Source of the DNA: DATEJJ01 sp039649115
Lineage (GTDB): Bacteria; Actinomycetota; Actinomycetes; Mycobacteriales; Micromonosporaceae
Direction of reading: 5' to 3'
Length of the DNA: 20,082 nt
Assembly: GCA_039649115.1 (NCBI GenBank)
Contig: JBBWZQ010000016.1
Coordinates: 1 to 20,082 of the forward strand
Part shown: piece after piece, positions 15,392 to 20,082 of the stretch
How positions within the stretch are numbered: position 1 is the stretch's first letter
Layout of the letters: every line of letters begins with the position of its first letter
The notes under the pieces: model-generated
The model's database searches: none
What the model was told of the DNA's origin: nothing
Seen by the model: only the letters and a program-made list of their open reading frames with translations
Position numbers and translations under genes: made by a program

Positions 15392-15393
15392 CC

Positions 15394-15939
15394 TTGAACC
15401 GCACCACGTTCGAACCAGGCCCGCTGGCGCGGGTGGACTGCCAGCCCGACGACGGGTTGTGGACGCTCGTCTTCGTGCGCGAGCTGCGGCACCGACCCGC
15501 GAAGGTGTGGACGGCGCTGACCGACCCGACGAAGCTGGACCAGTGGGCGCCGTACACCGCCGACCGGGACCTCGGCCGGGTCGGCGAGGCGACGCTCACG
15601 ATGCTCGGCGTCGAGGCGCACATCGAGATGCCCATCGCGGTCACCCGGGCCGAACCGCCGACCCTGCTCCAACACACGTGGGGTGGGGACCGGCTGCGCT
15701 GGGAGCTCGCCCCGACCGAAGAGGGGACACTGCTCACCCTCCGGCACACCCTCGCGGACCCGGACCCGGACTCGGCCGCGACGATGGCCGCCGGATGGCA
15801 CCTGTGCCTCCTCGTGGCGCAGCGCCTGCTCGCCGGGCGACCCATCGCCCCGATCCGCGGCGAGGACGCCCGCAACTACGGATGGCAGGAGCTGCACGAC
15901 GCGTACGCGGCGCGGCTGGCCGCTCGCGACACCCCGTGA
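15394..15939 (+). CDS. SRPBCC (AHSA1-like) domain protein
   Basis: 181 residues from TTG 15394. The START/Bet v1-like fold typical of AHSA1-type proteins is suggested by LVFVRELRHRPAKVWTALTD, LDQWAPYTADRDLG, VTRAEPPTLLQHTWGG, LRWELAPTEEGTLLTLRHT and a final long helix AGWHLCLLVAQRLLAG. Such proteins have a hydrophobic cavity for a lipid-like ligand; here the ligand is unknown. Start choice: AGGAGG at 15381-15386 lies seven bases before TTG 15394, the ideal distance, whereas GTG 15388, which overlaps the arsR stop in a GTGA arrangement, lies one base after it. Either way the two genes are translationally coupled. It may act with or modulate the ArsR regulator. Confidence 0.87.
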   Translation: MNRTTFEPGPLARVDCQPDDGLWTLVFVRELRHRPAKVWTALTDPTKLDQWAPYTADRDLGRVGEATLTMLGVEAHIEMPIAVTRAEPPTLLQHTWGGDRLRWELAPTEEGTLLTLRHTLADPDPDSAATMAAGWHLCLLVAQRLLAGRPIAPIRGEDARNYGWQELHDAYAARLAARDTP

Positions 15940-15987
15940 CCGGGTGGCGCCGGGGACTTCAGCGGCCTGGCGCGTACCGGTTGGCGT

Positions 15988-15993
15988 TACGCT
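15988..15993 (+). promoter_or_regulatory. Candidate -10 box for a leaderless PAS-PP2C gene
   Basis: TACGCT lies six bases before GTG 16000, and no ribosome binding site is visible, so transcription could begin at the start codon. The -35 region is not convincing. Confidence 0.35.
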
Positions 15994-15999
15994 GCTGAC

Positions 16000-17517
16000 G
16001 TGGCAGATGACGGTGCCGTCGCGTCGGTGGTGCAGGAGATCCTGTCGGTCGTACCGGGTGGGTGTACCTGGCTGCTGCCGGTGGTGGGCGACGAGGGGCA
16101 CGTTGTCGACTTCCGGGTCGCGTCGACCGGCGACGGGGGCCGTGACATCTACGGCAGAGGTGCCGGCCGGGTGCGCGCGCGCCTGAGCGAGCTGTATCCG
16201 TCCATGGTCGACGGTCCCTTGTGGAGGATGTACCACGAGGTGCTGGCAAGCGGCGTGCCCGGCCACCTACCGGACTTCCGGTACGCGGAGAAGCAGGCGG
16301 CCGGGGTCGTCGCCGACTCGGTGTTCGACGTGAGCGTGCACCCGGTGCTCGGTGGCCTGCTGGTGTGGTGGCAGCGGTTGGACGAGAACCGCCGCCGGCT
16401 GGAGCAGACGGAACTGCTCGGGCGCCTGGGCTGGGCCGAGTACGACCTGGCCACGGGAGTCAGCGACTGGTCGCCCGGCATGTACCGGATCTTCGAACGC
16501 GACCCGGCCCGGGGACCGATGTCCCGCGCGGAGCAGTCCGCGGCCCTCCTCGCCGAGGATCGTGGACTGAGTGAGGCCGCCTGGCAGATGCTGGACAGCG
16601 GCGGGGAGTTGGACGTCACGGTCCGCTGCCAGATCGGCGGGTCGGTGAAGCACCTGCGGATCCTGTCGCATGTCTCGCTGGACGCGGACGGGACGCCACT
16701 GAAGATCTACGCGCTGGTGCAGGACGTCACCGCGCGCGAGGACTCGCGCACCGAGATCGAGCGACTCAGCGGTCAACTGCGCCGGCGGGAAATGACGGCG
16801 CTCGCCGAGCACCGTCTCGCCATGCAGCTGCAGAACATGATCCAGCCCGTACCCCGCGAGCCTTTCCCGCTGGCGGGCCTGGAGGCGATGGTCGGCTACC
16901 TGCCCGCGGAGAGCGCCGTTCAGGTCGGCGGCGACTGGTACCACGCGCAGACGCTGCCGGACGGGCAGGTCGTGCTCGCGATCGGCGACGTGGCCGGCCA
17001 CGGCCTGGAAGCCGCGAGCGGCATGGCGCACCTGCGGTACGGGCTGGTCGCGTGGCTGTCCACCGGCATCCGTGATCCTGGCACGCTGGTCGGGCACCTG
17101 AACCGGCTCTGCGGGCAGGTGAAGATCACCGGTACCGCGGTGGTCGCCGTCTACGACCCGGCGTCGAGGGAAATGCGCTGGGCACGCGCCGGCCACATGG
17201 CGCCGCTGCTGGCCCGTGCCGGCGCGGTCGACGCGCTCGACCGGCCGGCGGGATTGCTGCTGGGCGCCGCGATGCAGACCAGCTACCCGGTCGTTTCGCC
17301 CCGGCTGCACGCCGGTGACGTGGTGCTGCTCTACACCGACGGGCTGATCGAACGGCGGGCGACCGGCACCGCCGAACTGCTCGACAAGGTCAGGCAGACC
17401 CTGTCGACCGTGTCGGCCCACCCGGGCGGGCAGACCCTCACCCGGCTGCACGCACTCCTCAACCACGCCAGTCCCGACGACGACACCTGCACCCTCGCCG
17501 TGCGGGTGCTGCCCTGA
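16000..17517 (+). CDS. PAS domain PP2C-family serine phosphatase (RsbU/SpoIIE type)
   Basis: 505 residues. Residues 1-130 form an N-terminal PAS-like or unassigned sensory part; 140-245 are a PAS domain (LGRLGWAEYDLATGVSDWS to IYALVQDVTARE); a short coiled linker (245-285) leads to the phosphatase domain (about 290-505). Catalytic motifs: VGGDWYHA, IGDVAGHGLEAASGMAHLR, RAGHMAPLL, LLYTDGLIE and DDDTCTLAVR, which hold the metal-binding Asp residues. The first motif has His where RsbU often has Asp (GGDWYD). These enzymes dephosphorylate STAS anti-anti-sigma proteins, freeing them to trap an anti-sigma kinase; just such a pair lies convergent on the other strand, seven bases away. It is soluble with no TM segments, so the signal is probably cytoplasmic. 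GTG 16000 appears leaderless. Confidence 0.92.
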   Translation: MADDGAVASVVQEILSVVPGGCTWLLPVVGDEGHVVDFRVASTGDGGRDIYGRGAGRVRARLSELYPSMVDGPLWRMYHEVLASGVPGHLPDFRYAEKQAAGVVADSVFDVSVHPVLGGLLVWWQRLDENRRRLEQTELLGRLGWAEYDLATGVSDWSPGMYRIFERDPARGPMSRAEQSAALLAEDRGLSEAAWQMLDSGGELDVTVRCQIGGSVKHLRILSHVSLDADGTPLKIYALVQDVTAREDSRTEIERLSGQLRRREMTALAEHRLAMQLQNMIQPVPREPFPLAGLEAMVGYLPAESAVQVGGDWYHAQTLPDGQVVLAIGDVAGHGLEAASGMAHLRYGLVAWLSTGIRDPGTLVGHLNRLCGQVKITGTAVVAVYDPASREMRWARAGHMAPLLARAGAVDALDRPAGLLLGAAMQTSYPVVSPRLHAGDVVLLYTDGLIERRATGTAELLDKVRQTLSTVSAHPGGQTLTRLHALLNHASPDDDTCTLAVRVLP

Positions 17518-17524
17518 CCGCCGG

Positions 17525-17923
17525 TCACAGGTTCATCCGGATCCGCACCAGCGTGCCGTCGGGAACGGTCGTGGTGGCGACCTCGTCGACGATCCGGTCC
17601 ACGATGGCCAGTCCGCGACCGCGTATCGACCCGGCCGGCGGCATGTCGCCGGAGGACCGCGTGGGGCCGGTGTCGACCACGTCGCAGACGACCTGTCCGG
17701 CCTGTGCCCACACCCGGACGAGGCCGCCCCCGGAGGTGTACTGCAACGTGTTCGTGGTCAGCTCGCTGACCGCCAGCGCGAGCAGATCCGCCCGGTGCGC
17801 CGGAAGGCCCAGGGTCACCGCGCCGGCACGCACGAACGCGCGTACGGTCGCCAGATCCCGGGCTTCGATGAACCGGGTGGTGTCGTTCGCGGGCTGCACT
17901 GACTCGGTGGGCAGCTCAGGCAT
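17525..17923 (-). CDS. RsbW-like anti-sigma factor / serine kinase (HATPase_c)
   Basis: 132 residues. The GHKL ATP-binding fold shows an N-box SELTTNTLQYT (about 60-70), a G1 box VVDTGPTRSS and a G2 box GRGLAIVDRIVDEVATT. Proteins of this type bind a sigma factor or phosphorylate a STAS partner. ATG 17923 was chosen: GGTGGTGA, close to the anti-Shine-Dalgarno complement, lies eight bases upstream, and the start overlaps the stop of the STAS gene by eight bases, implying translational coupling. GTG 17938 is an in-frame alternative without such a site. No sigma factor gene lies in the window, so the target is elsewhere, or the protein controls another partner. Confidence 0.88.
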   Translation of the reverse strand: MPELPTESVQPANDTTRFIEARDLATVRAFVRAGAVTLGLPAHRADLLALAVSELTTNTLQYTSGGGLVRVWAQAGQVVCDVVDTGPTRSSGDMPPAGSIRGRGLAIVDRIVDEVATTTVPDGTLVRIRMNL

Positions 17924-18263
17924 GGCGGTGGTCACCACCCGGTCGGGTGCCGTCGGCCGGCGGACTGAGCAGTTCGGCCACGCCGGTGAGGTCCAGCAGG
18001 TCCGCGACCACCCCGCCGGCGTTGACGACGTACAGGTGGCCCCGGTCCCGCTGGGCGGCGTGGTAGGCGGTGACCAGCCCGTGGAGTCCGCTGGAGTCGA
18101 GGAAGCTCAACGCACCCAGGTCCACGACGACCATCCGCGACGTACCGACGGCGGCAAGCAGCGCGGTCGTCAGCTCGTCCCGCACGGAGAGGTCACACTC
18201 CCCGGCCAGGGACACGACCACCCGGCCGGACTCCGCCGACGTTCTCGCCTCGAACTGCGCCAT
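17916..18263 (-). CDS. STAS-domain anti-sigma factor antagonist (RsbV/SpoIIAA-like)
   Basis: 115 residues. The STAS fold is clear: ARTSAESGRVVVSLAGECDL, MVVVDLGALSFLDSSGLHGL and GHLYVVNAGGVVADLLDLTG. The Ser in DSSGL (near 60) is the conserved phosphorylation site of this family. ATG 18263 was chosen because GGGAGGTG lies about eight bases upstream; GTG 18272 is too close to that site. It is the first gene of a pair with the kinase, which it overlaps. The unphosphorylated form would bind the kinase; the convergent PP2C enzyme is the natural phosphatase. Its C-terminal tail (PPADGTRPGGDHRHA) looks unstructured. Confidence 0.9.
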   Translation of the reverse strand: MAQFEARTSAESGRVVVSLAGECDLSVRDELTTALLAAVGTSRMVVVDLGALSFLDSSGLHGLVTAYHAAQRDRGHLYVVNAGGVVADLLDLTGVAELLSPPADGTRPGGDHRHA

Positions 18264-18407
18264 CGGCGCCACACCTCCCTGCCGGGGACCAGCATTCCCC
18301 GGGGCACATCATGCCACTGTCCCCGGAGGTTCCACCCGCTCGCCGTGGTGCATCGGGCGCATATGGGTGACAATCAATACCCGTGGGTAGCACGCGAGGA
18401 GGTGTCC

Positions 18408-18455
18408 ATGACGGGGAGGGATGCATCGGGTTCGCGCGCCACCACCGATAGGTAG
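18408..18455 (+). CDS. 15-codon leader ORF upstream of the MFS gene
   Basis: ATG 18408 with a very strong ribosome site (GAGGAGGT, four to five bases upstream) opens MTGRDASGSRATTDR and stops at TAG 18453-18455, five bases before the MFS start and in a different frame. The signal is much stronger than that of the MFS gene, so ribosomes finishing here could reinitiate downstream. It could be a regulatory leader peptide. A frameshift that cut off the real N-terminus is less likely, because the downstream start already gives a normal MFS N-terminus. Confidence 0.5.
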   Translation: MTGRDASGSRATTDR

Positions 18456-18460
18456 ACGTC

Positions 18461-19795
18461 GTGGCCGGGCCGGGTGAGGAGGCGCTGGTACGCCCGAGCC
18501 GGGTGCGCGGTCGCCGGCCAGGTGACGATCCGACCGTGGTGCGCCACCGGGCCCGTACCCGGGGCGGCGTGCTGCGGCAGCACGACTTCCGGCTGTTGTG
18601 GATCGGGGAGACGACCAGCAAGACCGGCAGTGCCGTCACGACCGTGGCCATGCCGCTGGTGGCCGTGTCGACCCTGCACGCGAGCACGTTCACGATCGGC
18701 GTGCTGGAGGCAGCCAACTGGCTGCCGTGGCTGCTGATCGGCCTGCCCGCGGGCGCGTACGTGGACCGCTGGCGCCGCCGCCCGGTACTGGTGCGCTGCG
18801 ACCTGCTCTCGGCGGCGGCTTTCGCGAGCGTTCCGGTCGCGGCGTGGCTGGGCGTGCTGAGCGTCGGGCAGCTTCTCGTCGTCGCGTTCGCGGCCGGTAC
18901 CGCCGCGGTCTTCTTCCGGGTGGCCTACCAGGCGTACCTGCCGGCCGTGGTGACCCGCGAGCACCTGGCCGAGGGCAATGCCAGGATGCACGCGAGCGCC
19001 TCGGCGGCCGAGGTCGGCGGGCCGGGACTGGCGGGGCTGCTGGCACAGTCACTCGGTGCGGTGACCGCGCTGTTCCTCGACGCGGTCACCTTCCTGGTCT
19101 CCATCGCCTGCCTCCTGCGCATCCGCGCCGCCGAGCCCGCGCGCACCCCGGGCCGGCCCGAGACCAGCCTGCGGCGGCGCATCGGCGAGGGACTGCGGTA
19201 CGTGCTGGGTGAGCCGTACCTGCGGACGTTGATCTTCTTCGCCGCCTGTTCCAACCTGATGCTGACCGCGACCCAGGCGCTGCTGGTCGTCTTCCTGGTC
19301 CGGGTCGTCGGGGCACCGTCCAGTGTGGTCGGTCTGCTCATGGCCAGCGTGGGCATCGGCGGCATCATCGGCGCGATGAGCGCGCCGTATGTCATCCGCG
19401 TCCTCGGCAGTGCCCGGGGCCAACTGGTATCCGCACTGTGCACCACCCCGTTCGGCCTGCTGATCCCGCTGACCGAGCGGGGCCCGCGGCTGGCGTTGTT
19501 CGCCGCCGGCTCGCTGGTCATGCCGGCCGGCGTGGTGATCAGCAACATCATCGGCTCCAGTTTCCGCCAGGCGTACTGCCCGGCGGAAATGCTGGGCCGG
19601 GTCAGCGCCACGACCTCGTTCCTCATCCTGGGCGCCATGCCGGTCGGCGCCCTCATCGGCGGCACGCTGGGTACCGCGTTGGGTGTGCGGTCCGCGCTGT
19701 GGGTGTCCACCGGCCTGCTCATCCTGCCGGTGCTGATCCTGGTCTTCTCGCCGATCCGGTCCCGCCGGGACCTGCCCGCGCCGGCCCACATCTGA
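18461..19795 (+). CDS. MFS transporter, drug/siderophore exporter type (MFS_3-like)
   Basis: 444 residues, with about 12 hydrophobic segments from residue 45 to 430. The family start LRQHDFRLLWIGETTSKTGSAV and the loop AYVDRWRRRPVLV (between TM2 and TM3) match the actinobacterial efflux group related to EntS and macrolide exporters, usually drug- or siderophore-proton antiporters. GTG 18461 has AGGT eight bases upstream; starts further in are possible because residues 1-35 are Arg-rich and poorly conserved. It follows a 15-codon ORF with a much stronger ribosome site. Convergent with a degraded serine hydrolase 9 bp downstream. No regulator of its own is adjacent; the substrate is unknown. 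Confidence 0.88.
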   Translation: MAGPGEEALVRPSRVRGRRPGDDPTVVRHRARTRGGVLRQHDFRLLWIGETTSKTGSAVTTVAMPLVAVSTLHASTFTIGVLEAANWLPWLLIGLPAGAYVDRWRRRPVLVRCDLLSAAAFASVPVAAWLGVLSVGQLLVVAFAAGTAAVFFRVAYQAYLPAVVTREHLAEGNARMHASASAAEVGGPGLAGLLAQSLGAVTALFLDAVTFLVSIACLLRIRAAEPARTPGRPETSLRRRIGEGLRYVLGEPYLRTLIFFAACSNLMLTATQALLVVFLVRVVGAPSSVVGLLMASVGIGGIIGAMSAPYVIRVLGSARGQLVSALCTTPFGLLIPLTERGPRLALFAAGSLVMPAGVVISNIIGSSFRQAYCPAEMLGRVSATTSFLILGAMPVGALIGGTLGTALGVRSALWVSTGLLILPVLILVFSPIRSRRDLPAPAHI

Positions 19796-19804
19796 CGCGC
19801 CCCC

Positions 19805-20057
19805 TCAGAACGGCCAGCCGATGAGGTTCCACTGCCAGCCGAACCAGCTCAGCGCGGCCAGCCCGGTGAAGAGGACCACCTGGTGGATGCGGGTGGCTGA
19901 GGCGGCCCGGCACCGCGTTGTCGAAGTAGCCGGCCAGCGCTGCGGCGGTCGGGGTGCCGCAACCAGCCGGCGCGGCCGAGGCGGGGGACGCCGGGTCGAT
20001 CACCGGGACGGCCAGGCAGCCCAGGAACAGGGCGACAATCGTTGGGTACATCCGCAT
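19805..20057 (-). pseudogene. Internally deleted serine hydrolase (beta-lactamase-like) remnant
   Basis: From ATG 20057 the minus strand encodes a signal peptide (MRMYPTIVALFLGCLAV, then ASPASAAPAG) and GTPTAAALAGYFDNAVPGRL, which looks like the start of a secreted beta-lactamase-family serine hydrolase. The likeness then ends. In another frame the same strand encodes ATRIHQVVLFTGLAALSWF and ends WQWNLIGWPF at TGA 19807-19805, the typical last membrane helix of serine hydrolases that carry a C-terminal TM domain. About 50 N-terminal and 35 C-terminal residues remain; the SxxK catalytic domain is gone. The join, near 19895-19915, changes frame. Read through, the first frame continues only as meaningless Gly/Pro/Arg-rich sequence. 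Confidence 0.6.
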
Positions 20058-20082
20058 GGTCGTCAGCGTGCCGCCGGGCCGG

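Noticed and set aside
18377..18382. GGGTAT on the minus strand upstream of the STAS gene, like the -10 of stress sigma factors
   Set aside because: No GTTT-like -35 at the right distance, and the leader would be over 100 bases; too weak to call a promoter.
1..20082. Search for CRISPR arrays, tRNA or rRNA genes, insertion sequences and attachment sites
   Set aside because: No regularly spaced repeats, cloverleaf-like stretch, transposase motif or terminal inverted repeats were recognised by eye.

Overview
This 20 kb window is very GC-rich and tightly packed. Codons favour G/C at the third position, GTG and TTG starts are common, and several genes look leaderless. It also carries a PAS-PP2C / RsbW / STAS signalling set and CYTH-CHAD, PhoD-like and secreted beta-helix proteins. 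Together these point to an actinobacterial chromosome, most likely Micromonosporaceae or a relative; this placement is inference from gene content and style. I see no rRNA, tRNA, CRISPR array, IS element or phage gene.

Layout. (1) 1-1551, plus: the end of a long membrane protein that looks like a MalF-type and a MalG-type sugar ABC permease fused in one chain. (2) 1563-6399: phosphoester and polyphosphate-related genes. A phosphoesterase (PLC/AcpA family) and a PhoD-like phosphatase form a minus-strand pair, and a CYTH-CHAD protein diverges from them. (3) 6463-9609, minus: a very large membrane-anchored protein with a GH67/GH20-like extracellular part and a C-terminal multi-TM domain. (4) 9787-11826, minus: a secreted protein with two GDPD domains in tandem, both with intact catalytic residues. 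(5) 12080-12766, plus: a short coiled-coil protein built of 11- and 7-residue blocks, reminiscent of Scy/FilP/DivIVA. (6) 13061-14956, plus: a secreted beta-helix protein followed by a long hairpin. (7) 15080-15939: an ArsR-SRPBCC pair, apparently leaderless, with repeated GCATA half-sites in its promoter. (8) 16000-18263: a PAS-PP2C (RsbU-like) phosphatase convergent with a STAS / anti-sigma kinase pair, a partner-switching module. (9) 18408-19795: a 15-codon leader ORF and an MFS exporter. (10) 19805-20057, minus: the two ends of a serine hydrolase joined by an internal deletion.

Four proteins (PhoD-like, phosphoesterase, CYTH-CHAD, double GDPD) act on or bind phosphate compounds, so the left half may serve phosphate or phospholipid turnover. 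I could not see a PHO box to tie them together. The most distinctive items are the hendecad coiled-coil protein, the glycosidase-like membrane giant, the fused permease and the ArsR promoter architecture.
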